A DNA stretch of 64,000 nucleotides from Streptomyces albireticuli (GTDB taxonomy: Bacteria > Actinomycetota > Actinomycetes > Streptomycetales > Streptomycetaceae): the NCBI RefSeq assembly GCF_002192455.1, contig NZ_CP021744.1, positions 2,634,001-2,698,000 on the forward strand, given 5' to 3'. Below, piece after piece: positions 36,067-44,809 of the stretch. The translations under genes and the position numbers were made by a program. Position 1 is the first letter of the stretch. Each line of letters opens with the position of its first letter. The notes below the pieces were generated by a model that saw nothing but the letters and a program-made list of their open reading frames with translations, ran no database searches and was not told the origin of the DNA.

Positions 36067-37398
36067 ATGCGTCGCTCCGGACGCGTCACCGTCGTGGTGG
36101 CGCTCTTGGGAAGCTGTGCCGCGGCCCTGCCCGCCACGGCGGCCGCGGGTGAGGCGCGCCCGGCGCGCACGGCCGTGGTGAGCGCGGCCGCCGACGGGAC
36201 GTGGGCGGACGGCGAGTCGCTCAACGCGAGCGTCAGCGCCGACGGCCGGTTCGCGGTGTTCGAGTCGCGGGCCACCAACCTGGTGCCGGGGAAGCCGGAC
36301 CTCCGCAACGTCTATGTCAAGGACCTGCGTTCGGGCGCCCTGGAGCAGGTGAGCGTCGCCACCGGCGGCGGCCGGGCCGACGGGCCCTCGTACAACGCCT
36401 CGATCAGCGGGGACGGCCGGTACGTCGTCTTCACCTCGGAGGCCGGGAACCTCGCGCCGGGCCAGAACCCGGCGGGCGGCCTCGACGTCTTCGTCCGCGA
36501 CCGCCGGACGGGCCGGACGGAGGCCCTGCTGACCAACGCGTCGGGGACGCCGGCCGGCAACCGCGATCCCTCGATCAGCGCCGACGGCCGGTTCGTCGCC
36601 TTCGCGTCCACCCGGAGCGACCTGGTGCCGGGCGACACCAACGAGGTCGCGGACGTCTTCGTCCAGGACCGGGTGCGGGGCACCGTCCGGCGGGTGAGCG
36701 TCGCCGAGGACGGCTCCCAGGCGAACGGCTTCTCCGCCTCCCCGGTGATCAGCGCGGACGGCGGCACGGTCGGCTTCAGGAGCGCGGCCGTCCTGGTCCC
36801 CGACCCGGAGGGCGGCACGGAGCTCCTGGCGCCGCACCCGAGGGCTCGCGCGTTCTACGTCCACGACCTGCGCACCGGCCGCACCCAGCGGGGCGCCCAG
36901 GCCCTCGACGGCGGCCCCGTGGCGGCCACGGGGAGCATCGCGCTCAGCCCCGACGGGCGGTACGCGCTCTACTCCTCGGTCTCGGCCTCGATCGTGCCGG
37001 ACGACACCAACGGCCGGACGGACGCCTTCGCCAAGGACCTGCGCACCGGTCGTACCCAGCGGCTCAGCGTCGCCCCCGACGGCTCACAGGCGAACGACGG
37101 CTCCTACGACGGCGCGGTCCTGAGCGCCGACGGCCGGACGGCGTACTTCACGTCCACGGCGACGAACCTGGTGCCCGGCGACACCAACGGCCACCAGGAC
37201 CTGTTCGCCCGCGACCTGCGCACGGGGGCCGTGGAGCGGGTCGATCTGGCGCCGGACGGGGGGCAGGACGACGGGGACGCGAGTGGGGTGTCGGTGGATC
37301 TGGTGGGGCGGGTCGTGGTGTTCGGGAGTTCGGGGAGCAATTTGGTGGCGGGTGATGTGAACGGGGTGCATGACGTGTTTCAGCGGCGGGTGGGGTAG
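36067..37398 (+). CDS. secreted PD40/TolB-like beta-propeller protein
   Basis: 443 residues with a signal peptide (VTVVVALLGSCAAALPATAAA). The mature part is about seven repeats of the pattern SVSADGRFAVFES, ATNLVPGDTN, DVFVQDRRTG, RVSVAEDGSQAN, the PD40 (WD40-like) blade, probably one closed propeller. ATG 36067 with GAGGGGGG upstream is used; the frame is open back to 35890 but without a ribosome binding site. The Cys after LLGS is not in a convincing lipobox, so it is probably released or cell-wall associated. Function unknown; such propellers usually bind proteins or sugars. A large palindromic element follows directly. Confidence 0.85.
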   Translation: MRRSGRVTVVVALLGSCAAALPATAAAGEARPARTAVVSAAADGTWADGESLNASVSADGRFAVFESRATNLVPGKPDLRNVYVKDLRSGALEQVSVATGGGRADGPSYNASISGDGRYVVFTSEAGNLAPGQNPAGGLDVFVRDRRTGRTEALLTNASGTPAGNRDPSISADGRFVAFASTRSDLVPGDTNEVADVFVQDRVRGTVRRVSVAEDGSQANGFSASPVISADGGTVGFRSAAVLVPDPEGGTELLAPHPRARAFYVHDLRTGRTQRGAQALDGGPVAATGSIALSPDGRYALYSSVSASIVPDDTNGRTDAFAKDLRTGRTQRLSVAPDGSQANDGSYDGAVLSADGRTAYFTSTATNLVPGDTNGHQDLFARDLRTGAVERVDLAPDGGQDDGDASGVSVDLVGRVVVFGSSGSNLVAGDVNGVHDVFQRRVG

Positions 37399-37419
37399 GG
37401 GGCGGCGGGTGCGGGTACG

Positions 37420-37628
37420 GGGGTGCCGCTGCGCGGGGCCTTTCCCCAGCCCCGCCCCTTCCCGAAACCGGGGAGATCCCCGGGCCCCCGGCCGCGCTGA
37501 CGCGCGGCGTCCTCAAGCGCCGGACGGGCTGATTTCAGCCCGTCCGGCGCTTGAGGACCGGGGTCCGGGGCGGAGCCCCGGTCGGGAAGGGGCGGGGCTG
37601 GGGAAAGAGCCCCGCGCAGCGGCACCCC
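37420..37628. repeat. large intergenic palindromic element, full copy (copy 1)
   Basis: A 209-bp composite palindrome between the convergent propeller and malic-enzyme genes. The outer arms (37420-37464 and 37582-37628) begin GGGGTGCCGCTGCGCGGGGC and match over about 45 bp with one indel. An inner perfect 24-bp hairpin (37509-37532 and 37535-37558) sits at the centre. The same arm and core sequences recur near 47.1, 48.0, 60.3 and 63.4 kb. It may serve as a strong bidirectional terminator; its dispersal suggests a repetitive element. Confidence 0.85.
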
Positions 37629-37700
37629 GAACGCCGCAGGGCCCGCCCGGACGACGAAACGTCCCGGCGGACCCCAAGGGCTCCACGCGCCGCTACAGAC

Positions 37701-38912
37701 CTAGCGCCGCGCCACCCCCTCCGCACGGGCCGCCGCCGCGACAGCCGCCGTCACCGCCGGAGCCACCCGCTCGTCGAACGGCGACGGAATCACGCAGTCC
37801 GCGCTCAGCTCGTCCGCGACCACCGCCGCCAGCGCCTCCGCGGCCGCCAGCTTCATGCCCTCGGTGATCCGCGACGCCCGCACCTGGAGGGCGCCCGCGA
37901 AGATGCCCGGGAAGGCCAGGACGTTGTTGATCTGGTTCGGGTAGTCGCTGCGGCCCGTGGCGACGACGGCCGCGTACTTGTGGGCGACGTCCGGGTGGAT
38001 CTCCGGCGTCGGGTTGGCCATCGCGAAGATCAGCGCGTCCTTCGCCATGGTGGCCACGGCCTCCTCCGGGACGGTGCCGCCGGAGACGCCGATGAAGACG
38101 TCCGCGCCGTCGAGCGCCTTCTCCAACGGGCCGCTGAGACCGGCCTTGTTGGTGAACCCGGCGACCTCGCGCTTGACCGGGTTGAGGTCCTCGCGGCCCA
38201 CGGACACGATGCCCTTGCGGTCGCAGACCGCCACGTCACCGATGCCGGCCTCCACCAGGATCTTGGCGATGGCCACACCGGCCGCGCCCGCGCCGGAGAT
38301 CACGGCGCGCAGCTGGCCCAGCGAGCGGCCGGTGAGCTTCGCGGCGTTGCGAAGCGCGGCCAGGGTGACCACGGCCGTGCCGTGCTGGTCGTCGTGGAAG
38401 ACCGGGATGTCCAGCCGCTCCTGGAGCCGGCGCTCGACCTCGAAGCAGCGCGGCGCGGAGATGTCCTCCAGGTTGACGCCGCCGAAGGACGGCGCGAGAC
38501 GGGCGACGGTGTCGACGATGTCGTCGACCTCCCGGCAGTCGAGCGCGATCGGCACCGCGTCCACGCCGCCGAACTGCTTGAAGAGGATGGCCTTGCCCTC
38601 CATCACGGGCAAGGACGCCTCGGGACCGATGTCCCCGAGGCCGAGCACCGCGCTGCCGTCCGTCACGACCGCCACGACCTGGGACTTCCAGGTGTAGTCG
38701 TGCACCAGCTCCGGCTGCTCCGCGATGGCGCTGCACACCTTGGCGACGCCCGGCGTGTACGCGAGGGACAGGTCGTCCCGGTCGCGCACGGGCACCGTCG
38801 CCTCGATCGCCATCTTGCCGCCCCGGTGCAGCGCGAAGGCCGGGTCGAAGAGCTCGTCCCGAGCCTCGTCCGCACCACGTTCGCTGCGAGGATTCACAAT
38901 CTCCGCTGCCAC
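37701..38912 (-). CDS. NAD(P)-dependent malic enzyme
   Basis: 403 residues, the short bacterial malic-enzyme form without a phosphotransacetylase tail. Motifs: LSLAYTPGVAKVC (substrate Tyr), VVTDGSAVLGLGDIG, GKAILFKQFGGVDAVPI, FEVERRLQERLDIPVFHDDQHGTA (metal-binding acids), and Rossmann GAGAAGVAIAKIL. It decarboxylates malate to pyruvate, giving NAD(P)H, and in Streptomyces supports gluconeogenesis and acetyl-CoA supply. Start: GTG 38912 (VAAEIVNPR) with AAGGGG 8 bases upstream is preferred over an upstream TTG at 39098. From memory it is homologous to SCO5261. Confidence 0.93.
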   Translation of the reverse strand: MAAEIVNPRSERGADEARDELFDPAFALHRGGKMAIEATVPVRDRDDLSLAYTPGVAKVCSAIAEQPELVHDYTWKSQVVAVVTDGSAVLGLGDIGPEASLPVMEGKAILFKQFGGVDAVPIALDCREVDDIVDTVARLAPSFGGVNLEDISAPRCFEVERRLQERLDIPVFHDDQHGTAVVTLAALRNAAKLTGRSLGQLRAVISGAGAAGVAIAKILVEAGIGDVAVCDRKGIVSVGREDLNPVKREVAGFTNKAGLSGPLEKALDGADVFIGVSGGTVPEEAVATMAKDALIFAMANPTPEIHPDVAHKYAAVVATGRSDYPNQINNVLAFPGIFAGALQVRASRITEGMKLAAAEALAAVVADELSADCVIPSPFDERVAPAVTAAVAAAARAEGVARR

Positions 38913-39396
38913 TTCATTGACCCCTTTGTCGATTTCCGTCGAGGGTAGCCGCCCGAGGTAGCGGGCCGCCGGGCACAAGCGCACAAGTGCCCTGGTCCCC
39001 GGGGTGCGGGGTGTAACTGGTCTTTCTACCGGATGAGCGCTACGGCCGACGAGTGAGATACGCCGCCGCAGGTCACGACACCCACACATGCACGTCAAAA
39101 GCGTGTCAACTGGTGCCGGAAGTCCATGGAGTGAGACAAGAGGTGCGTGACTTGTGTCTCGTACCGGAGAGGCGCGCCGAAGTTCCGTAGTACGAAGCGG
39201 GCCGGTACGGCACGGGGATCACCCGTTATCCGATTTTGACATAGACAGCCCCCCGAACGGTGCAGTCCAGATGGCAAGATGCCCCAATCACACGAGGTCG
39301 CGGCGCCCGCCGATGTGTGCTCGTGACCTCGTGTGAGCTGTGTGAATTGCAGTCCGATCCCGTCGGCCACCCCCTCGATCGCAGGAGGAACCAGCA
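38913..39396. promoter_or_regulatory. divergent malic enzyme/ABC transporter control region
   Basis: A 484-bp gap without a credible gene. It contains a consensus -35 TTGACA at 39236-39241 towards the ABC operon (its -10 is unclear), a leftward TTGACA (39104-39109) that could serve malic enzyme, and a long-armed hairpin in the ABC leader (39288-39336). The region is less GC-rich than flanking genes. Confidence 0.45.
39288..39336 (+). promoter_or_regulatory. 12-bp-arm inverted repeat in the leader of the amino-acid ABC operon
   Basis: Arms TCACACGAGGTC (39288-39299) and GACCTCGTGTGA (39325-39336) are perfectly complementary and enclose a GC-rich 25-base loop, ending 60 bp before the binding-protein ATG. 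It is either a dimeric-regulator operator with widely spaced half sites or an mRNA leader stem-loop. No known riboswitch motif was recognised. Confidence 0.5.
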
Positions 39397-40368
39397 ATGA
39401 CCGCAAGCACCACCCCTCGCACGGCTGCCGCCAGGAGTCGTGTGGCCGCCGCCGGCGCGATCGCGGTCGCCGGCGCCCTGCTGCTGTCCGGCTGTGGCGA
39501 TATGCGCGACAAGCCCGGCACCGGCGACGAGTCCGCCGGTGCCCCGCAGGGCGCGAACGCCCCGCTCTTCGACAAGCTCCCCAAGCGGATCCAGGCCTCG
39601 AAGGTCATCAAGGTCGGATCCGACATCGCCTACCCGCCCATCGAATTCAAGAAGAACGGCAAGAACGTCGGCGTCGACCTCGACCTGGGTGCCGCGCTCG
39701 GCAAGGAACTCGGCGTGAAGCTGGAGTTCAACAACAGCGTCTTCGACGCCCTGCTGACCGGAATGCGATCGAAGCGTTACGACATCGCGATGTCGGCGAT
39801 GACGGACACCAAGGAGCGCCAGGAGGGCATCGACCCGAAGACGGGCAAGAAGGCGAGCGAGGGCGTCGATTTCATCGACTACTTCTCGGCCGGCGCGTCG
39901 CTCTACACCAAGAAGGGCGACACCAAGGGGATCAAGGGCTGGGAGGACCTCTGCGGAAAGAAGATCGGCGTCCAGCGCGGCACCGTCTCGGACAACTTCG
40001 CCAAGGGCGAGAGCAAGAAGTGCGAGGAGTCCGACAAGGACCCGATCTCCATCGAGGCCTACGACAACGACCTGGAGGCCCAGACCCGGCTGAAGGCCGG
40101 CGGTGTGGACGCCGTCTCCAGCGATTTCCCGTCCGCGGTGTACGCGGTCGCCACCTCCGGCGGCGGCAAGGACTTCGAGATCATCGGTGACCAGGTGGCG
40201 GCGAACCCCTACGGCATCGCCGTCAGCAAGGACGACGCCCAGCTGAGGGACGCCCTCAAGGCCGCCCTTGAGGCGATCATCAAGAACGGTGCGTACGAAA
40301 AGGTCCTCAAGACCTGGGGCGTCGAGGCCGGCGCCGTCAAGGAAGTCAAGATCAACGGCGGTCAGTGA
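39397..40368 (+). CDS. polar amino-acid ABC transporter substrate-binding lipoprotein
   Basis: 323 residues. The lipoprotein signal has hydrophobic core VAAAGAIAVAGALLLSGCG with lipobox LLSGC. The mature domain is a family 3 solute-binding protein: VIKVGSDIAYPPIEFK, GVDLDLGAALGKELG, DALLTGMRSKRYDIAMSAMT, WEDLCGKKIGVQRGT and DAVSSDFPSAVYAV. These proteins bind glutamate, glutamine, arginine or similar. GGAGGA precedes the ATG. It is the first gene of a binding protein, permease, ATPase operon. Confidence 0.94.
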   Translation: MTASTTPRTAAARSRVAAAGAIAVAGALLLSGCGDMRDKPGTGDESAGAPQGANAPLFDKLPKRIQASKVIKVGSDIAYPPIEFKKNGKNVGVDLDLGAALGKELGVKLEFNNSVFDALLTGMRSKRYDIAMSAMTDTKERQEGIDPKTGKKASEGVDFIDYFSAGASLYTKKGDTKGIKGWEDLCGKKIGVQRGTVSDNFAKGESKKCEESDKDPISIEAYDNDLEAQTRLKAGGVDAVSSDFPSAVYAVATSGGGKDFEIIGDQVAANPYGIAVSKDDAQLRDALKAALEAIIKNGAYEKVLKTWGVEAGAVKEVKINGGQ

Positions 40369-40422
40369 CCCCGCCTCCGGCCCACTCCCTTTCCTCGTAG
40401 GCAACGCTGAAAGGCACTACCC

Positions 40423-41373
40423 GTGACTGCTTCACTCGAAAAGTCGGGGCCCGCCGACACCCCTCCGCCCGGCCCCGAGCCGGAGGCGATCAAGGCCATC
40501 CCCGTCCGGCACTACGGCCGGTGGGTCGCCGCCGTCGTCGTGCTCGCCCTGCTGGGACTGCTGGTCAACGCGTTCGCCACCGCGAACATCAATTACGACG
40601 CCATCCCGGACTTCATGTTCGACTCCAGCGTCCTGACCGGCCTCGGCAAGACCGTGCTGATCTCGGTGCTGGCGATGGCGCTCGGTCTGGTGCTCGGCGT
40701 GGTCCTGGCCGTGATGCGGCTGTCGAAGAACCCCGTGACCTCCGCGGTCTCCTGGGCCTACATCTGGTTCTTCCGCGGCACCCCGGTCTACGTCCAGCTG
40801 CTGCTGTGGTTCAACCTCGCGCTGATCTTCCCGTACATCAACCTCGGCCCGATCTACCGGGACGAGATGAGCGACTTCATGACGCCGTTCATGGCGGCGC
40901 TGCTGGGCCTCGGGCTCAACGAGGCGGCGTACATGTCGGAGATCGTCCGGTCGGGCATCCAGTCCGTCGACGAGGGGCAGACCGAGGCCGCGCACGCGCT
41001 GGGCATGAACCAGGGCCGCACGCTGCGGCGAATCGTTCTGCCGCAGGCGATGCGGGTGATCGTGCCGCCCACCGGCAACGAGTTCATCAACATGCTGAAG
41101 ACCTCGTCGCTGGCGGCCGCCGCCTGTCAGTACCTGGAGCTGCTGCGCTCCACCACGGACATCGGTCAGTCCACCGGTGCCACGGTCGAGATGCTCTTCC
41201 TCGCCGCCACCTGGTACCTGATCCTCACCAGCATCTTCAGCATCGGTCAGTTCTACCTGGAGCGGCACTACGCCCGTGGCTCGCTGCGCTCCCTGCCGCT
41301 CACCCCGTGGCAGAAGATCAAGGCGAACCTGACCTCCTTCAGCAACCGCCAGTCCGGAGGTGTCCGCGCATGA
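40423..41373 (+). CDS. amino-acid ABC transporter permease
   Basis: 316 residues, HisM/GlnP type, with about five to six membrane segments: [18 protein letters not shown], a paired [58 protein letters not shown] and the C-terminal [19 protein letters not shown]. The EAA loop that contacts the ATPase is [23 protein letters not shown]. The GTG start follows AAAGG. The stop overlaps the ATPase ATG (ATGA). Only one permease gene is present, so the membrane part is probably a homodimer. Confidence 0.94.
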   Translation: MTASLEKSGPADTPPPGPEPEAIKAIPVRHYGRWVAAVVVLALLGLLVNAFATANINYDAIPDFMFDSSVLTGLGKTVLISVLAMALGLVLGVVLAVMRLSKNPVTSAVSWAYIWFFRGTPVYVQLLLWFNLALIFPYINLGPIYRDEMSDFMTPFMAALLGLGLNEAAYMSEIVRSGIQSVDEGQTEAAHALGMNQGRTLRRIVLPQAMRVIVPPTGNEFINMLKTSSLAAAACQYLELLRSTTDIGQSTGATVEMLFLAATWYLILTSIFSIGQFYLERHYARGSLRSLPLTPWQKIKANLTSFSNRQSGGVRA

Positions 41374-42131
41374 ACGCGATGGTGAAGGCCGAGGGCGTCC
41401 ACAAGTCCTACGGTGCCGTGCAGGTCCTCAAGGGCATCGACCTGGAGGTCGCCCCGCGCGAGGTGTTCTGTCTCATCGGCCCCTCCGGGTCCGGCAAGTC
41501 CACCTTCCTGCGGTGCATCAACCACCTGGAGAAGGTCAACGCCGGCCGGCTGTACGTCGACGGCGAGCTGGTCGGCTACCGCCAGAAGGGCGACCGGCTG
41601 TACGAGCTCAAGGACAGCGAAGTGGCCCGGAACCGCCGGGACATCGGCATGGTGTTCCAGCGCTTCAACCTCTTCCCGCACATGACGGCGCTGGGCAATG
41701 TCATGGAGGCGCCGGTCCAGGTCAAGGGCGAGACCAAGGCGGTCGCCCGGGAGCGGGCCATGAAGCTGCTGGACCGGGTGGGCCTCGCCGACAAGGCGGG
41801 CAACTACCCCTCCCAGCTCTCCGGCGGCCAGCAGCAGCGCGTCGCGATCGCCCGCGCGCTCGCCATGGAGCCGAAGCTGATGCTCTTCGACGAGCCGACG
41901 TCGGCGCTCGACCCCGAACTGGTGGGCGACGTCCTCGACGTCATGCGGGGCCTGGCCGAGGACGGCATGACGATGATCGTCGTCACCCATGAGATGGGCT
42001 TCGCCCGGGAGGTCGGCGACTCCGTGGTCTTCATGGACCAGGGAGTGGTGGTCGAGTCGGGCAACCCGCGCGATGTGCTGACCAACCCGCAGCACGACCG
42101 GACGAAGGCGTTCCTGTCGAAGGTGCTGTAG
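41370..42131 (+). CDS. amino-acid ABC transporter ATP-binding protein
   Basis: 253 residues, polar amino-acid (GlnQ-like) ATPase. Walker [16 protein letters not shown]-loop [15 protein letters not shown], signature [17 protein letters not shown], Walker [15 protein letters not shown] and switch His [11 protein letters not shown] are all intact. It has an insertion around residues 60-85 ([20 protein letters not shown]) between Walker A and the Q-loop. It overlaps the permease gene by 4 bp with GGAGG 9 bases before the ATG. Confidence 0.95.
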   Translation: MNAMVKAEGVHKSYGAVQVLKGIDLEVAPREVFCLIGPSGSGKSTFLRCINHLEKVNAGRLYVDGELVGYRQKGDRLYELKDSEVARNRRDIGMVFQRFNLFPHMTALGNVMEAPVQVKGETKAVARERAMKLLDRVGLADKAGNYPSQLSGGQQQRVAIARALAMEPKLMLFDEPTSALDPELVGDVLDVMRGLAEDGMTMIVVTHEMGFAREVGDSVVFMDQGVVVESGNPRDVLTNPQHDRTKAFLSKVL

Positions 42132-42147
42132 GAGCGAGGGCATGGAC

Positions 42148-42193
42148 GCGGCGGGGCGGCGGTACGGGTGGGTCCGTACCGCCGCCCCGCCGC
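42148..42193 (+). terminator. perfect 20-bp hairpin terminating the ABC operon
   Basis: Arms 42148-42167 and 42174-42193 are fully complementary with a GTGGGT loop, 16 bp after the ATPase stop. A second hairpin (arms GCGCTCCCG at 42192-42200 and its complement at 42208-42216) follows at once, giving a tandem terminator. Confidence 0.88.
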
Positions 42194-42319
42194 GCTCCCG
42201 GCCGTTGCGGGAGCGCGCCGCACGAAGGCCCGGCATGTAATACCCTCGATGGCTTGTCGGCCATTACCTCCGGCCGCCATGGACCGACGCCCCCCTGACC
42301 GCCTGCGTAAGGACCCCAA

Positions 42320-42964
42320 GTGGAACTCGCCTACTACTCGGACTTCGCCGTGCGCCTGGTCAACAGCGAGGAGCCCCTCCGCGGCACCGACACGCTCACC
42401 TCCGTGGAGGCCGTCCGCGAGCTCTTCGGCGCCGGGGCGCAGGCCGCCCGGCGCGCCACGGACACGGACGTCACCCGTCTGCGGTCCGTACGGGCCCGGC
42501 TGCGCGGGGTGTTCGAGGCCGCGGCCGAGCACGACGAGGTCCGCGCGGTGGACCTGCTGAACGCGCTGCTGATGGAGTTCCCCGTCAGCCCGCAGATCTC
42601 CGGGCACGAGTTCCGCGACGACGACGGCCGCCCCAAGTGGCACATGCACATCGCCGACCACGCCGCGAGCGCGAGCGCCTCGTACACCGCGACCGCGTGC
42701 ATGGGCCTGGCCGTCCATCTGACGGAGTACGGCGTCGACCGCCTCGGCATCTGCCAGGCCGCCCCCTGTCGCAACGCCTATCTGGACACCTCGACCAACC
42801 GCTCCCGCCGCTACTGCTCCGACCGCTGCGCCACCCGGGCGAACGTGGCCGCCTACCGCGCCCGCAAGCGCCTGGAGAGCCGGGCCGCCGAGGCGGCCGG
42901 CACGGCCCGCACCGGCCTGAGCGCCGAGCCCAGCCAGGACAGCAGCGCGCCCGCCGAGCGCTGA
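42320..42964 (+). CDS. CGNR zinc-finger transcriptional regulator
   Basis: 214 residues. The N-terminal helical domain (DUF1470/ABATE type: [23 protein letters not shown]) and C-terminal CGNR zinc finger, [20 protein letters not shown] followed by [19 protein letters not shown], supply four Cys ligands. The family binds DNA through the finger; ABATE domains are thought to sense small ligands. The GTG start has AAGGA upstream. Its 3' end overlaps the convergent sodX gene by 112 bp. Confidence 0.9.
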   Translation: MELAYYSDFAVRLVNSEEPLRGTDTLTSVEAVRELFGAGAQAARRATDTDVTRLRSVRARLRGVFEAAAEHDEVRAVDLLNALLMEFPVSPQISGHEFRDDDGRPKWHMHIADHAASASASYTATACMGLAVHLTEYGVDRLGICQAAPCRNAYLDTSTNRSRRYCSDRCATRANVAAYRARKRLESRAAEAAGTARTGLSAEPSQDSSAPAER

Positions 42965-43320
42965 CCCGCGCCGGGCGGCCGGCGCACCCGCAGCCAGGCA
43001 CGGGCCACCACCAACTCGTCGGGCACCGTGCCGAACTCCCGGCTGTCGTTCTCCACCAGGGGGTTGTCCCCCATCACCCACCAGCCGCCCTCGCGCCGCT
43101 CGACGGCCCGCTTGACGATGAGCAGGTCCTGCCGGAACGGGTGGCGCACCACCACGACGTCACCCGGACGGACCACCGCCCCGTACTGGACGACCAGTTG
43201 GTCACCCGGGTTCAGCGTCGGCACCATCGACGGGTTGTGGACCTCGGCGAGCCCGATCCGCAGCAGTCCGCGACGCTCGCGGTCCAGCTCCTGCCCGCGC
43301 TCGTCCACTTGCTCCTGCAC
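42853..43320 (-). CDS. sodX: nickel-type superoxide dismutase maturation protease
   Basis: 155 residues. S26 signal-peptidase-like catalytic core without a membrane anchor: the Ser is in [18 protein letters not shown] and the Lys in [12 protein letters not shown], with [20 protein letters not shown] as the conserved final box. It removes the leader of the Ni-SOD precursor so that His1 can ligate nickel. GTG 43320, 7 bases after GGGAGG, is taken as the start; a GTG at 43359 is possible. The last 40 residues are Arg/Ala-rich and read antisense through the end of the CGNR gene. Divergent from sodN. Confidence 0.92.
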   Translation of the reverse strand: MQEQVDERGQELDRERRGLLRIGLAEVHNPSMVPTLNPGDQLVVQYGAVVRPGDVVVVRHPFRQDLLIVKRAVERREGGWWVMGDNPLVENDSREFGTVPDELVVARAWLRVRRPPGAGQRSAGALLSWLGSALRPVRAVPAASAARLSRRLRAR

Positions 43321-43358
43321 CACGGCACCTCCCGGTCCGTCTTCCTCCGCCTGTCCCA

Positions 43359-43379
43359 CCGGTGCCGCGACGGCACCGG
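43359..43379. promoter_or_regulatory. 21-bp palindrome between sodX and sodN
   Basis: Perfect 9-bp arms CCGGTGCCG and CGGCACCGG with a CGA centre, between the divergent maturation protease and Ni-SOD genes. It may be a divergent operator or a transcript hairpin. It does not look like the TTGCAA-type Nur box. Confidence 0.4.
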
Positions 43380-43486
43380 ACCACTACCGGACTTTTGCCC
43401 CCGGGCCCCTTCCAGCACCCGGGAAAAGCCTTCCCACACCGAGTAATCTCGCACCTGAGAAGACGATCACGAGGAAGGACAGCTCT

Positions 43487-43882
43487 ATGCTTTCCCGCCT
43501 GTTCGCCGCCAAAGTCCAGGTCAGCGCCCACTGCGACCTGCCCTGCGGTGTATACGACCCGGCCCAGGCCCGTATCGAGGCCGAGTCGGTCAAGGCAGTC
43601 CAGGAGAAGTACCAGGCCAACCAGGACCCGGACTTCCGTACCCGCGCCCTTGTCATCAAGGAACAGCGGGCGGAGCTGGCCAAGCACCATGTCTCGGTGC
43701 TGTGGAGCGACTACTTCAAGCCCCCGCACTTCGAGAAGTACCCCGAACTGCACCAGCTGGTCAACGACACGCTCAAGGCGCTGAGCGCGGCCAAGGCGTC
43801 GAACGACCCGAAGACGGGCGAGAAGGCGCTGGAGCTCATCGCCGAGATCGACAGGATCTTCCGGGAGACCAAGAAGGCCTGA
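43487..43882 (+). CDS. sodN: nickel-containing superoxide dismutase precursor
   Basis: 131 residues. A 14-residue leader (MLSRLFAAKVQVSA) is removed by SodX to expose the Ni-hook HCDLPCGVYDP, in which His1, Cys2 and Cys6 of the mature enzyme ligate nickel. The rest is the four-helix bundle typical of the hexameric cytoplasmic enzyme. It converts superoxide to oxygen and hydrogen peroxide. AGGAAGGA precedes the ATG. In S. coelicolor, sodN is induced by nickel and silenced post-transcriptionally by an sRNA from the sodF 3' end when nickel is low; whether that pairing site exists here was not tested. Confidence 0.98.
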   Translation: MLSRLFAAKVQVSAHCDLPCGVYDPAQARIEAESVKAVQEKYQANQDPDFRTRALVIKEQRAELAKHHVSVLWSDYFKPPHFEKYPELHQLVNDTLKALSAAKASNDPKTGEKALELIAEIDRIFRETKKA

Positions 43883-43902
43883 CGCGCGGAGCGAAGTCAC
43901 AG

Positions 43903-43934
43903 AGAGGCCCGGCCGGTTCTCCGGCCGGGCCTCT
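43903..43934 (+). terminator. sodN terminator
   Basis: A perfect 14-bp stem (arms 43903-43916 and 43921-43934), a TTCT loop and a following TTCTTC, 20 bp after the sodN stop. One of the few terminators here with a pyrimidine tract. Confidence 0.9.
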
Positions 43935-43991
43935 TTCTTCGCACCCGTCCGGCCCCGAGAGGTCCGGACAGAGTCCTGTTCAAGGATTTGT

Positions 43992-44025
43992 TTCGAAGGT
44001 TCGTTCAATTCGAAGATTCGTTCAA
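43992..44025. repeat. two tandem 17-bp direct repeats upstream of the DUF3592-like gene
   Basis: TTCGAAGGTTCGTTCAA is followed immediately by TTCGAAGATTCGTTCAA (one mismatch). The repeats are AT-rich for this genome and lie 38 bp before the downstream ATG. This spacing suits tandem binding of a regulator over or near the promoter. Each unit also contains the palindrome TTCGAA. Confidence 0.6.
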
Positions 44026-44062
44026 TACGACGCGGGCCGCGGGCACGCGTCAAAGGGGGGAC

Positions 44063-44791
44063 ATGTTCGACTTCTTCTTCCTCGCGCTGCCGGGGCTGAT
44101 GGCGGCCGGCGGGATCGCGGGGATGGTCTGGGCGATCGTCCGGATGCGGCGGCTCAGGGCGGCGTGGCGCAGCGGCATCGAAGTGCCGGGCCGCTGCCTG
44201 CGGCTGTACGCGCGGACGGTCACCCGGCGGCGGGGCGCCCACTCCTCGTCCTCGACCGCCCTGCACCACGTGTACGAGTTCACGACGGCGGAGGGCGAGG
44301 TGCGGCGGTTCGAGGAGGCCGGCGGCTCCGCTACGGTGGTGGAGGGGGACGCCGTCGTCGTCCGCTACCCGGCGGGCCGGCCGGAGCGGGCCACCGCGCT
44401 GCCGCCCGGGGACGTCCGGACCCGGATCGGCATGGTCCTCCTGCTGGGCTTCCTGGCGGTGTTCGTCGCGGCCTGCGTCGGCTTCGGGGCGTTCTACCTG
44501 GGCGTGTTCAAGCCCGCGAAGGAGAAGGTCACGGAGCGGATCGAGGAGATACCCCGGACGACGGCGCCGCCGCGGCCGGCCGGGCCGCCGGATCCGGCAA
44601 ACCCCGGGAAGGGGGCTCCGGAGGGCTTCCCGGCGGACATGCCCACAGGGCCGCCGGACGGCTTCCCCACGGGTGCTCCCTCCGGTTTCCCCACCGGCTT
44701 CCCCACCGGCGTTCCCTCCGGCTTCCCTTCGGACTTCCCTTCCGCCTTTCCTTCCACGGTCCCTTCCGGCTTCCCCGGACCGGCCCGCTGA
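44063..44791 (+). CDS. DUF3592-like membrane protein with Phe-Pro repeat tail
   Basis: 242 residues. A membrane segment (FFFLALPGLMAAGGIAGMVWAIV) is followed by a cytoplasmic-looking beta domain with VPGRCLRLYARTV and HVYEFTTAEGEVRRFEE, which resembles DUF3592, and a second membrane segment (IGMVLLLGFLAVFVAACVGF). The last 60 residues are a low-complexity tail repeating GFPTG, PSGFP and SDFPSAFPS units, rich in Phe, Pro, Gly and Ser, presumably exposed outside the membrane. ATG 44063 follows AAAGGGGGG. The 17-bp direct repeats lie just upstream. Function unknown. Confidence 0.75.
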   Translation: MFDFFFLALPGLMAAGGIAGMVWAIVRMRRLRAAWRSGIEVPGRCLRLYARTVTRRRGAHSSSSTALHHVYEFTTAEGEVRRFEEAGGSATVVEGDAVVVRYPAGRPERATALPPGDVRTRIGMVLLLGFLAVFVAACVGFGAFYLGVFKPAKEKVTERIEEIPRTTAPPRPAGPPDPANPGKGAPEGFPADMPTGPPDGFPTGAPSGFPTGFPTGVPSGFPSDFPSAFPSTVPSGFPGPAR

Positions 44792-44809
44792 GGCGGCCGT
44801 GGCGCACGG

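Noticed and set aside
39236..39270. A confident promoter call for the ABC operon
   Set aside because: The -35 TTGACA is perfect, but no convincing -10 hexamer lies at 16-19 bp, so it is only mentioned as a candidate.
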